64,000 bases of DNA. Origin: MPNP01 sp965215545. Lineage in GTDB: Bacteria; Pseudomonadota; Alphaproteobacteria; Rhodobacterales; Rhodobacteraceae. This document shows, piece by piece, positions 1 to 8,645 of this stretch. The notes under the pieces are model-generated. The model did no database searches. It saw nothing but the letters and a program-made list of their open reading frames with translations, and was not told where the DNA came from. The translations under genes were made by a program, and so were the position numbers. The stretch covers positions 496,001 to 560,000 of the forward strand of contig OZ244066.1 in assembly GCA_965215545.1 (NCBI GenBank), written 5' to 3'. The first letter of the stretch is position 1. Each line of letters starts with the position of its first letter.

Positions 1-87
1 TCCGGACCCCGGCATTGAGCGCCTGGACAATCACTGAAGGTGCCATACCGGGGCCGGGACTGTCCACAAAAACCGCGGGTCTGGAAT

Positions 88-1023
88 TCAGTAGTGGACA
101 GCGAGATCCATGCCCTCGTAGAGATGGGCGACATACTCGCCATAGCCGTTGAACATCGCAGTCGGCACCCGTTTGGCAAACAGGCCGCTGCCAATGAGAC
201 GTTCGGTGGCCTGGGACCAGCGGGGATGGTCGACCGTCGGGTTCACATTTGAATAGAACCCATACTCGTTCGGAGCTTGCTCGCTCCAGGTGGCCTCGGG
301 CTGGGTGTCGGTCAAGGTCATGCGCACGATGGACTTGATGGATTTGAACCCGTATTTCCATGGCACGACAAGACGAATCGGTGCGCCGTTCTGATTGGGC
401 AGGACATCGCCATACAGGCCCACGGCCATGATCGTCAGGGGATTGAGGGCTTCATCAAGTCGCAGACCCTCCCGATAGGGCCAGTCGAGGGATCGGGATC
501 TCTGGCCCCGCATTTCATCCGGTCGATAAACCGTCTCAAACGCCACATATCGAGCCGTATCGAGTGGTTCGGCATCCTCGATCATCGCCGCAAGTTCAAA
601 GCCAATCCAGGGAATGACCATCGACCAGGCCTCGACACAGCGCAGGCGATAGATGCGCTCCTCAAGAGGATACGCCGCGATCAGTTCCTCGACGGTGCGG
701 GAGCCGGGCTTGGCGCACATCCCGTCGACTTCGATACTCCAGGGTTCTGTGGTCAGGTTGTGGGCATGTTTGGACGGGTCATCCTTGCCAAATCCGAACT
801 CGTAGAAATTGTTGTAGCTGGTGATATCCTCAAGGGAATTGGGCTCCTCATCCGTTGAGAACCGACTCGCCGGCACATCAGCAAAACGGGCAGAAGCACC
901 GGTGCCCAGGAGACCAAGGGCCGTGGTCCCCACCGCACCCTGCATCAGTTGCCGTCGGCTGAGCCACAGGCTCTTGGGCGTGATATCGGCCCGGGTCAGA
1001 TCTGGCTCGAACGGTTTCGGCAT
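88..1023 (-). CDS. msrP: Protein-methionine-sulfoxide reductase catalytic subunit MsrP
   Basis: Periplasmic molybdopterin enzyme that reduces methionine sulfoxide in oxidised envelope proteins (YedY/MsrP family, sulfite-oxidase fold). The 311-aa product begins with a Tat-type signal (SRRQLMQG near residue 22, then a short hydrophobic stretch). The conserved molybdenum-ligand cysteine is visible in RLRCVEAWSMVIPW (Cys about 129). Length and overall sequence fit the family. I chose the ATG at 1023 over one 18 bases upstream because AGGGAG lies about 8 bases before it. The membrane haem partner MsrQ is not seen in the window; it would lie beyond the left edge if adjacent. Confidence 0.93.
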   Translation of the reverse strand: MPKPFEPDLTRADITPKSLWLSRRQLMQGAVGTTALGLLGTGASARFADVPASRFSTDEEPNSLEDITSYNNFYEFGFGKDDPSKHAHNLTTEPWSIEVDGMCAKPGSRTVEELIAAYPLEERIYRLRCVEAWSMVIPWIGFELAAMIEDAEPLDTARYVAFETVYRPDEMRGQRSRSLDWPYREGLRLDEALNPLTIMAVGLYGDVLPNQNGAPIRLVVPWKYGFKSIKSIVRMTLTDTQPEATWSEQAPNEYGFYSNVNPTVDHPRWSQATERLIGSGLFAKRVPTAMFNGYGEYVAHLYEGMDLAVHY

Positions 1024-1200
1024 GGAACGACACTCCCTCACTCAGCTGTCATCCTGCCCGGACACATGCCCGGCGGACTTCGTGATTGGCGATCCTAACA
1101 CCACGGCCAGAGGTCAACCATCTCAATTCTTCTTGATCAATTCATCCCCGACCGGTCCGGCCCCGGAACGATGGAGCCGAGCAGGGGATGTCTGTCAGCG

Positions 1201-3822
1201 CTAATGGACAGTTGCCAGATGACGGTCTTCCTGCTCGACTGCGACCCCATTGATGGCGATGCCATTGACCTCGTCATAGGTCACATGCACGCGACCCCCG
1301 TCGGCGATCTCGCCACCGAGGAGGGCTTCTGCCAACCTGTTCTGGAGTTTGTTCTGCAGGACCCGACGGAGCGGCCGGGCTCCGAAGGTCGGATCATACC
1401 CCTCTTTCGCCAGCCAGTCGTGGACCGAATCCTCAATGTCAAGCACCAGATTCCTTGCCTCAAGGCGACGGGCCAGTTCGGCGATCTGGATCGCAACGAT
1501 GGCTTTCATATCCTCGCTGCGCAGGCGATCAAAGACGACCATCTCATCAACCCGGTTGATGAACTCGGGGCGAAAAAAATCCTTTATGGTTTCCATGATG
1601 GCCTGGACCGCTGCTTTCGTTTCCCGCTCGCTGGCGGCAGCCGCGAGTTGGGCAGTGCCGAGATTTGATGTGAAGATGATCAGAGTCTGCTTGAAGTCCA
1701 CCCGGTGGCCCTGCCCATCGGTCAGGATGCCATCGTCGAGAACCTGCAAGAGGACGTTGAAGAGATCGGGGTGGGCCTTCTCGATCTCGTCAAAGAGAAT
1801 GACCTGGTAGGGGCGGCGGCGAACGGCTTCCGTCAGGACTCCACCTTCATCATAGCCCACATAGCCAGGTGGGGCACCGATCAGCCGGGCCACGGAATGT
1901 TTTTCGGCATATTCCGACATGTCGATGCGGACCATGGCCTGTTCATCATCAAAAAGGAATTCCGCCAGCGCCTTGGCCAGTTCAGTCTTGCCGACCCCGG
2001 TGGGACCAAAGAACATGAACGACCCCAGAGGCCGTTCGGGATCATTGAGCCCGGCCCGGGCCCGCCGGACGGCGTTGGCAACCGCCCTGATGGCTTCATG
2101 CTGGGCCACGACCCGCTTGCCAATCTCATCCTCCATGCGCAGGAGTTTCTGCTTTTCCCCTTCCAGCAGCCGGGCCACGGGAATGCCGGTCCAGCGTTCC
2201 ACCACCTGGGCCACCCGTTCCTGCGTGACCTGCTCGTCGACCATGTGGATGGCATCACTGCCCTCGCTGGCCGCCAGGTCCCGCTCGAGTCCGGGGATGA
2301 TCCCGTAACTCAACTCGCCAGCCCGGGCCAGATCGCCCCGGCGCTTGGCGATGTCGAGATCGATGCGTGCCTTGTCGAGATTTTCCTTGAGTGCCCGTGC
2401 CCTGGCCAGCGTGTCGCGCTCGGACTGCCATTGGGCTGTCAGGGCATCCGACTGTTCGATCAGTTTGACCAGCTCCGCCTCCAGGCTGCCCAACCGTTCC
2501 TGCGAGGCCTCATCGCTCTCATTTTTCAGTGCAGCCACCTCGATCTGTTTCTGCAGGATGTCCCGGTCCAGCGTATCCAGATCTTCGGGTTTGGAATCGA
2601 CTTCCATACGCAACCGACTGCCCGCCTCGTCGATCAGGTCGATTGCCTTGTCAGGCAGGAACCGGTCCGTGATGTAGCGATTGGACAGGGTGGCAGCAGC
2701 CACCAGGGCATTGTCCGAAATCTTGATCCCGTGATGGAGCTCGTACTTCTCCTTGATGCCTCGCAGGATCGAAATCGTGTCACTGACGGTCGGTTCATGG
2801 ACATGAATAGGTTGAAAACGGCGGGTCAGGGCTGCGTCTTTCTCGACATGCTTGCGATACTCGTCCAGCGTCGTGGCGCCGATGCAGTGCAGTTCGCCCC
2901 GGGCCAGGGCTGGTTTCATCAGGTTGGAAGCATCGACGGAACCCTCGGCACGGCCCGCGCCGATGAGCGTGTGCATCTCATCGACAAACAGGATGATCTC
3001 GCCAGCAGCCTCCGTGATCTCATTCAGTACCGATTTGAGCCGCTGCTCGAACTCGCCCCGCACACCGGTCCCGGCAATCAGTGCTCCGATATCAAGGGCC
3101 AGGAGGCGCTTGTTCTGGAGGCTTTCAGGCACATCGCCCTTGATGATCCGCAACGCCATCCCTTCACAGATGGCTGTCTTGCCCACACCGGGATCACCGA
3201 TCAGGACCGGATTGTTCTTGGTACGGCGCGAGAGGACCTGCATGGTGCGACGGATCTCCTCATCGCGACCAATGATGGGATCAATCTTGCCATCCCGGGC
3301 CAACGCCGTGAGGTCCCTCGTGTATTTTTCCAAGGCCTGATAGGCGTTCTCGGCCGTCATGCTGTCGGCGGACCTGCCCTTGCGCAAAGTCTCGATGGCG
3401 CTCTTGAGGGACTGGGCCGTGATCCCATTCCTGCGAAGGAGTTTCTGAGCCTCTGAGGTCTCGTTGGCCATGGCCAGCAGAATGCCATCGACGGCAATGA
3501 ACCGATCCCCGGCCTTGCCAGCGAGTGTCTCGGCCCGCTGCAGAATGGCGGCTGCGTCCTTGGCAAGATAGACTTGGTCTGGTCCATTGACAGTCGGGAT
3601 CCGGGCAAATTCCCCATCGACTGCGGCCTTGATGGCCTCACTGTTCCCATCGGCCAGTTCCAGAAGGTTTGCCGCAAATCTGTCCTGGCTGTCCAGCGCC
3701 GCCTTCAACAGATGGATCGACGTGACGGTCTGATGGCTGGCCTGGCTGGCCTGCATCTGGGCCGTGTTGATCAGTTTGATCGCCCGTTCGGTGTACTGTC
3801 CTGCATCCATGGTCATCCCCAT
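1201..3822 (-). CDS. clpB: ATP-dependent chaperone ClpB
   Basis: Hsp100 disaggregase that works with DnaK to resolubilise aggregated proteins in the cytoplasm. The 873-aa product has the full ClpB layout: an N-terminal Clp-N repeat domain, a first AAA+ module (Walker A GDPGVGKT, sensor region GATTLDEYRKH), a long coiled-coil middle domain at about residues 400-530, and a second AAA+ module (GPTGVGKT, Walker B VILFDEIEKAH) followed by the C-terminal oligomerisation domain. The ATG at 3822 sits 6 bases after a perfect AGGAGG; ATGs at 3816 and 3810 are alternatives with poorer spacing. No partner gene is adjacent. Confidence 0.97.
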   Translation of the reverse strand: MGMTMDAGQYTERAIKLINTAQMQASQASHQTVTSIHLLKAALDSQDRFAANLLELADGNSEAIKAAVDGEFARIPTVNGPDQVYLAKDAAAILQRAETLAGKAGDRFIAVDGILLAMANETSEAQKLLRRNGITAQSLKSAIETLRKGRSADSMTAENAYQALEKYTRDLTALARDGKIDPIIGRDEEIRRTMQVLSRRTKNNPVLIGDPGVGKTAICEGMALRIIKGDVPESLQNKRLLALDIGALIAGTGVRGEFEQRLKSVLNEITEAAGEIILFVDEMHTLIGAGRAEGSVDASNLMKPALARGELHCIGATTLDEYRKHVEKDAALTRRFQPIHVHEPTVSDTISILRGIKEKYELHHGIKISDNALVAAATLSNRYITDRFLPDKAIDLIDEAGSRLRMEVDSKPEDLDTLDRDILQKQIEVAALKNESDEASQERLGSLEAELVKLIEQSDALTAQWQSERDTLARARALKENLDKARIDLDIAKRRGDLARAGELSYGIIPGLERDLAASEGSDAIHMVDEQVTQERVAQVVERWTGIPVARLLEGEKQKLLRMEDEIGKRVVAQHEAIRAVANAVRRARAGLNDPERPLGSFMFFGPTGVGKTELAKALAEFLFDDEQAMVRIDMSEYAEKHSVARLIGAPPGYVGYDEGGVLTEAVRRRPYQVILFDEIEKAHPDLFNVLLQVLDDGILTDGQGHRVDFKQTLIIFTSNLGTAQLAAAASERETKAAVQAIMETIKDFFRPEFINRVDEMVVFDRLRSEDMKAIVAIQIAELARRLEARNLVLDIEDSVHDWLAKEGYDPTFGARPLRRVLQNKLQNRLAEALLGGEIADGGRVHVTYDEVNGIAINGVAVEQEDRHLATVH

Positions 3823-3834
3823 AAGCACCCTCCT

Positions 3835-4695
3835 GTCCCGACATCCGCTCGCGGCCTGTCGGGACCTGGTCTCGCCAAAGAGATGGGGGGCCAGCCTTGC
3901 GATTCAAGCCACCCTGACATCACTGTCCGGGTGACACAGGGTGGTCATCAGGGATTTGTCCGGTCCAGATGCATGGGGCAGACACTTCCACCATTGTACA
4001 GATGACGATGCCAACGGCAGCTCCTTGGGTGCCAGGACAACGCGGGCGAGCGTCTCGACCCCGGGGAGGACGAGGCCACCGAACAGGGTCAAGCCAGGAA
4101 TCAGGCATTGGAGATTCCCCCGGCGAACGATTGGACGGTGGGCAGGATCATGAGACCGATACGGCGACCATGATTCGGAATCGATCAACGGGACCCGGGT
4201 CGCAGCTGATTCATCACCGATCGTTACCGCATTGATCACATCGGTCTGTGAGCACCGTAACCGATGAGGCCAGCCAGCAGGATCGCTGTCGGTATGTCCA
4301 GCCGGTCAGCACCGGGTTGCTGAACGCCCAGACGTTAGCCGCATGCACTGTCCGGGGATCGTCAAGAAAGATCAGGAAATTGATCAGTGCCATGGCCGAC
4401 AAGGCCACGGCCAAACCAGGGAGCTGCAGGTGGGTTGCACGCCCGACCCGCAGATTGATGGGTCCTGGCACCTTCCCAGCCCATGCGGCCAGCGGTCTCT
4501 TGCCGGTGGGCCCTCCGTCCACAATTGCGGGACAGTCACGGTATTGTTGCCTGATGGCCATACCGCACCGTGTTTCCATTTCACCGCCGACTCGCGCGGC
4601 CTGGAAATGTTTCTGGCCAACTGGTCAGGCGGGGAAGGCGTCAAACAGCCGGCACCGTCCGTCCGCACCGACGACTCCACCGGAAGCCGGTGGCA
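3835..4695. other. Intergenic stretch, no confident gene
   Basis: About 860 bases between clpB and the TIGR02300 gene. A minus-strand frame (4214-4579) contains one hydrophobic segment (around LPGLAVALSAMALINFLIFL) that could be a membrane span, but it has no recognisable family and no clear ribosome site. The other frames look like chance. I see no tRNA or repeat here. Confidence 0.4.
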
Positions 4696-4992
4696 CTAAT
4701 CAATATCGTCAGTGCTGATGTCGTCCAGCGAGACCTCCTCACCGGCATCAAGGGCATCCTCGCTGTCCTCGAGAACGCCGTCACCATCATCGGTATTCAG
4801 GTCGATACCGATATCAACATTTGGTGTGGTTTCCTCATCAGCGACAATCGATTCCAAGTCGATGGCAGGTCGCATCTCGGCGACAATCGGTTCCTGGCAA
4901 TTGGGACAGACTACAGGGCTGCGCCGCAGATCGTAAAACCGCGTATCGCACTTGTCGCAACGATGCTTGGCACCCCATTCGGGTTTTGACAT
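4696..4992 (-). CDS. TIGR02300 family zinc-ribbon protein
   Basis: 98-aa member of the alphaproteobacterial TIGR02300 family, whose function is unknown. The N-terminal half is the diagnostic part: two CxxC knuckles around the conserved FYDLRRSPVVCPNC, expected to bind one zinc. The C-terminal half is very acidic (many Asp/Glu up to the stop) and probably disordered. The ATG at 4992 follows GGAAAGGGG by 7 bases and matches the usual family start (MSKPEWG). The neighbours give no functional hint. Confidence 0.88.
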   Translation of the reverse strand: MSKPEWGAKHRCDKCDTRFYDLRRSPVVCPNCQEPIVAEMRPAIDLESIVADEETTPNVDIGIDLNTDDGDGVLEDSEDALDAGEEVSLDDISTDDID

Positions 4993-5410
4993 GTTCATTC
5001 CCCTTTCCAGCGGGACAGGCGGCGGCGCAGTGCCACACAATCGGCAGGGATGTCAACGGGCCCAGCCGATCTTCGCGAGCAGAGCATCCTCTTCAGGGCA
5101 AGACTCAGCGGGCGTGACTGTCTTCGTTCGCAACCTCGTTGAATTTCCACCTGCCCCGGGCACGTGTGGACTGGCGGCGGCATGAAGCGGCATCGCGTCG
5201 CAGACGTCGGGGCCTGCGACAAGAAGAATTCCAACTTTCCAAATTGGCCAATTGGGAGGGGCGAAGCCATTGTCATTGAACGCGTTCCGATCAGCTCCTG
5301 CAGTCAGAGATACCACACCCGGGTCGCATCAGCGGTCTGCGTGCCGGCGACGGTCAGGGGTGTGGCGCTGGGGGGCGCGATGGTGCGGGCCGACCGTCAG
5401 AATGAGGCGA

Positions 5411-5608
5411 TCAGCTGCCGAGCAGGGTGACGAGATTGACGATGGCTGCCATGAAGAGGCCGACGATCCAGCGCCGGTTGTCCGTGTCGCGCTGGACCAT
5501 GGCGGTCTTCCAGTGAGCCATGTCGGTCCGCAGGTGCTCAAACGCAGCATCGTTGCGAGCCAGGGCACTGTCCTGGTCTGGCTTGGGTGGCGCCAGGCCC
5601 TGCCCCAT
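5411..5608 (-). CDS. Small coiled-coil protein with C-terminal membrane anchor (paralogue 1)
   Basis: About 65 aa. A short helical region with one MAHWKTA unit and related heptads is followed by a single C-terminal transmembrane segment (IVGLFMAAIVNLVTLLGS). It is the most divergent of three tandem paralogues. Function unknown; the layout (soluble coiled coil plus tail anchor) resembles small DUF1640/CCDC90-like proteins, but that is only a resemblance. The start is uncertain: the ATG at 5608 has a weak GGGGCCGAG before it, and a TTG at 5635 is possible. Confidence 0.55.
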   Translation of the reverse strand: MGQGLAPPKPDQDSALARNDAAFEHLRTDMAHWKTAMVQRDTDNRRWIVGLFMAAIVNLVTLLGS

Positions 5609-6260
5609 CTCGGCCCCCTGGCCTGGCCAGATCAATCGTCCTCCAGCGATCCGGCAGTCGCCCGGTGGCGTGGCAGCTTCGCAGGTCAGGCGGGCAGGGT
5701 GATCAGGATGCCGAGAATGGCGACGGCAAGGCCGATCATGCCGGCCATGGCCAGCAGCATCCGGGTCTCCCGCTGGGCCATGTCGGTCTTCCAGTTGGCC
5801 ATGTCGGTCTTCCAGTGGGCCATGGTCTCGGCCAGGCGGGCGATGTCGGTGCGGTATTCGGCCTGCTTTGTTTCCATACGCTCCTCCAGGCGGGCGATCT
5901 GTTGGGCCAGATCGTGCATGTCCAGATCGGAAGTCATGCCGGCACTCTACACCAGGGGCCGCAGGTGCTCAAGCGCGGCATTGTTGCGAGCCAGGGCACT
6001 GTCCTGGTCTGGCTTGGGTGGCGCCAGGCCCTGCCCCATCTCGGCCCCCTGGCCTGGCCAGATCGACCGCCCCCGGCGGTCCGACGGCCGCCCGGTGGCG
6101 TGGCAGGTTCGCAGGTCAGGCGGGCAGGGTGATCAGGATGCCGAGAATGGCGACGGCAAGGCCGATCATGCCGGCCATGGCCAGCAGCATCCGGGTCTCC
6201 CGCTGGGCCATGTCGGTCTTCCAGTTGGCCATGTCGGTCTTCCAGTGGGCCATGTCGGTT
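5531..6260. repeat. Tandem duplication, period 430 bp
   Basis: The block from 5531 reappears at 5961 with the same 430-base offset maintained through the shared gene ends (for example 5681 and 6111). Each unit carries the 5-prime part of paralogue 1 and the conserved 3-prime part of paralogues 2/3, so the copy at about 5955-6070 is a truncated paralogue-1 start lying between genes. Confidence 0.85.
5686..5937 (-). CDS. Small coiled-coil protein with C-terminal membrane anchor (paralogue 2)
   Basis: 83 aa. N-terminal coiled coil (HDLAQQIARLEERMETKQ) is followed by in-frame heptads of the form MAxWKTD (two full copies), then MAQRETR and a C-terminal transmembrane helix (AMAGMIGLAVAILGILITL). 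The last about 40 residues are identical to those of the next paralogue at the DNA level. Function unknown. The start codon context (GTGCCGGCATG) is shared with the upstream paralogue, which supports the ATG at 5937. Confidence 0.65.
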   Translation of the reverse strand: MTSDLDMHDLAQQIARLEERMETKQAEYRTDIARLAETMAHWKTDMANWKTDMAQRETRMLLAMAGMIGLAVAILGILITLPA

Positions 6261-6409
6261 TTCCAGTTGGCCATGGCCTCGCGCAACCTGGCCTGATCCG
6301 TCCGGAAGCCCTCCAGGGTGGCGGTCAGATTGGCCTGCATTGTCTCCATGCTCTGCTCCATCACGGCCACTTGCCTGGCCAGATCGTGAATATTGGGCTC
6401 AGGTTCCAT
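6116..6409 (-). CDS. Small coiled-coil protein with C-terminal membrane anchor (paralogue 3)
   Basis: 97 aa, the longest of the three tandem paralogues. Coiled coil (HDLARQVAVMEQSMETMQ) leads into three consecutive MAxWKTD heptads and MAQRETR, then the same C-terminal transmembrane helix as paralogue 2. Heptad number therefore differs between copies, as expected if the 21-bp units expand and contract. The ATG at 6409 follows AGGG by 6 bases. Function unknown; the array may make membrane-tethered oligomers of different lengths, which is speculation. Confidence 0.65.
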   Translation of the reverse strand: MEPEPNIHDLARQVAVMEQSMETMQANLTATLEGFRTDQARLREAMANWKTDMAHWKTDMANWKTDMAQRETRMLLAMAGMIGLAVAILGILITLPA

Positions 6410-6424
6410 GCCGGCACCCTACAC

Positions 6425-6937
6425 CAGGAGTAGCCGGGGGTCAATGGCGCCACCCTCAGGGAGTGAGTCTCCCATGGCTGACTTTTCCTGACAGTTTCCG
6501 ATGCGCCCCGGCTCCTGACCCGCTTCGACCGAATCCGGCCACGCGTGCCCGGCGGAGCCGGTTGTCGCCGGTCCCGCCCGCGCGTCCCCAGCGCGCCCCC
6601 GAAGGGTCGGACTGGCGCGTCATGCGGACGCCCACACGGGGTCTTGTTGGCCGCCGCGACGGGTCCGCTCGCTCTGGGCATGTGGGCATCCCGGGCCGCC
6701 CGGTCGCCCCTGCGGGTCCGGGTGGTGCGGCCCGGAGCGCGCAGGACCATCGGGCCGATGACGGCCCGGGTCGCGTCCTGGGGTGGCCGGGCGCGTCCGA
6801 ACGGCTATCGTCCCGCCTCCGGTCGCCCCATTGCCGTCCGGATCCCTCCGTCGCCAGACGCCGGCCCACAGCCCAGACCCCGTCCGACCAACCCCCTGGG
6901 GGACCCGGCGGCTCACAGACGGCCCCGCGCCTGTCAC
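6425..6937. other. Very GC-rich stretch without a recognisable gene
   Basis: Composition is far more G/C-rich than the flanks, with all six frames open only because stop codons are rare. I recognise no protein in any frame. It ends exactly at the decayed IS630, which has the same skew, so it may be old element debris. Confidence 0.45.
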
Positions 6938-6939
6938 TA

Positions 6940-8267
6940 GTGGTCAGCCTTATACAGATGCATGGTTTCCCTCCAGCCGCCGGTGCCCGCGCTGCGAGGA
7001 GGCCACGCGGTCATCCGGATCCCGGCGCCAGCGGCAGGGCCGGGCCCCCATGGGTGCCTCATGAGCGTTGGGGGCGTTGTGATGGGCGATAGAGGCGTCC
7101 ACGGCGGCCCGGCCGTCGTCAAGCGAGTTGAAGATGGCATGCTTGAGGCGCTGCCGGGCCCGTTGCGAGACGACGCCCTCCACGGCATGCATCCACGACG
7201 CCGACGTCGGGGTGCCATGGACGGTCCCCAGTTGTGCAATCCCGGGGGGTGCGCCTTGCGCCACGCATGGACACGGGCCGACGTGGGAGGGGGGCCGACG
7301 TGGGGGCCGCGAGAGTGGCGAGGATGCCATGGACCTCCGTCTCGGGAGCAAGGCCGGCCGCGACAGGATCGAGGACGGCACCGACGTCCTCGGAGCGGTG
7401 GCGGTCCGTCATCGTGCCCACCCCCGTGCCGGTCGCCACATCAAGGGCCGCCAGCAGGGTGGTGGTGCCGTTCCGTTGGTCATCGTGCGTGCGGGTGGCC
7501 CTCGGCCCCGAGGCCGGTGGCCGGGGCTCTTGGGTCCGGCCGAGGGCCTGGATCGGGGTCGTCTCGTCAACCGAGAGGACGACGGCATGGTCGGGCGGGT
7601 TGGTGGACAGCCCCACCCCATCATGGACCCCAGCCTGTCCGTTCTGCCGGGCCGAAGCGGGGGTCGTTCGCGACCCCCGCAATGATGGTCAGGTTGGGGT
7701 CCTGACCCCGGGGGGCGCCGGCCATGGCGGCGGCGGATGGCGGGGACGGTGGACGCAGCCACGCCCCCGATCGCGGTGGCCAGGGCCCCACCCGGGTCAG
7801 AAACCGGGGGTCCAGGAGCTGCGGTGGGGCGGCGGTGGCGCCATGGCGAGGTCGATGATGGCCCGGACGGTGGCGGCGGGGATGGGCTTCCGGCCCGGTG
7901 GCCGGGTGGCGTCCCGCCAGAGACCATCCACCCCCTCGGCCAGGACGCGGTCCCGAGGGCGCCGGATGGTGGACCGGGATGGGGGTGGACCGGGACATGC
8001 CGGTGCGGCGCAGGGTCGCGGTGGGCCCGCAGCCGTCACCGAGAGCCAGGATGATGCGGGCCCGCCAGACGGGCTTCTGGCGGGTCGAGGGGTGGGTGGT
8101 GATGGCGGTCCGGCGCTGGTGGTCCGCTTCGGTGCGGGTGACGGGCGGACGGGTCGACGCATGGGCATGCTGCCTTGGGTGGTGTCCTGTGCGGGTCGCT
8201 CGGCGGCGACGGCCGTCGATGGGCCCATGGGGGGCAAGACAGCAAGGATATGTTGAGGATTGACCAC
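6940..8267 (-). mobile_element. Decayed IS630-family element with TA target duplication
   Basis: The ends begin GTGGTCAGCC (6940) and, on the other strand, GTGGTCAATCC (from 8267), each flanked by TA (6938-6939 and 8268-8269). A 1,328-bp body with TA duplication is typical of the IS630/Tc1 superfamily. The inside encodes a broken IS630 transposase on the minus strand. Confidence 0.8.
6950..8256 (-). pseudogene. IS630-family transposase, multiply frameshifted
   Basis: Recognisable IS630 pieces occur in successive minus-strand frames. From 5-prime to 3-prime they are a helix-turn-helix region ending in VDGLWRDATRPPGRKPI; the first catalytic-Asp block (VVLSVDETTPIQALGRTQ followed by THDDQRNGTTTLLAALDV); the second region with its Asp-Asn apparently lost; and the last block (HGTPTSASWMHAVEGVVSQ). 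At least two frame changes are needed to join them, and the composition is extremely C-rich on one strand. Non-functional. Confidence 0.8.
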
Positions 8268-8455
8268 TAGGCCCTTCCGTGAACTCCAGGGCCTGTTCCT
8301 GCAGAGAATACAAAAGCAAAAAATGATGACTTTGGATGGTGCAAGGGGTTGAACCTGATGGTCCTGCCGTCGAAGGTCGTGACCGATGATGAGAGGCAAA
8401 GACAGGTGGCCCTGGCTGTCAGGTCTGCCGTTCCAGAACTGCCTGAATTCCTGAA

Positions 8456-8468
8456 CCCCCCCCCCCCC
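8456..8468. repeat. Poly-C tract at the target of the IS4-type insertion
   Basis: A run of C ends at the first base of the left inverted repeat (8469), and a second run of eight C (11777-11784) follows the right end. The element therefore inserted in a C homopolymer and duplicated 8 or more C. Confidence 0.75.
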
Positions 8469-8645
8469 CAATGGCATTAACTTAGATTATGGTTTTATCT
8501 TGTGTGGGAATTATCCAGCTAATGTCGATATAAAAATCTGATTATGATTGATTTTCAAGTTTTATCCTGTCCATGACATTCGGGACTTGACTCGATTTGA
8601 GCGATCCTGTATCCCTTTCCTGATCGATTTTCTGGAGATGCAGTG

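Noticed and set aside
1705..3456. 583-codon plus-strand frame opposite clpB
   Set aside because: Pure antisense shadow of clpB; no family and no ribosome site.
4214..4579. Minus-strand frame with one hydrophobic segment
   Set aside because: No family, no ribosome site, Cys/Trp-rich random-looking ends.
5700..6300. Regular 21-bp repeats considered as a CRISPR-like array
   Set aside because: Units are contiguous in-frame heptad codons with no spacers.
6340..8256. Long plus-strand frames in the GC-rich block
   Set aside because: Stop-poor composition; the minus strand carries a recognisable IS630 relic.
8456..8477. G-tract frame reading GGGFRN, like the passenger methyltransferase near its G15 tract
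   Set aside because: Similarity covers only about 12 bases and the flanking codons do not match the methyltransferase.
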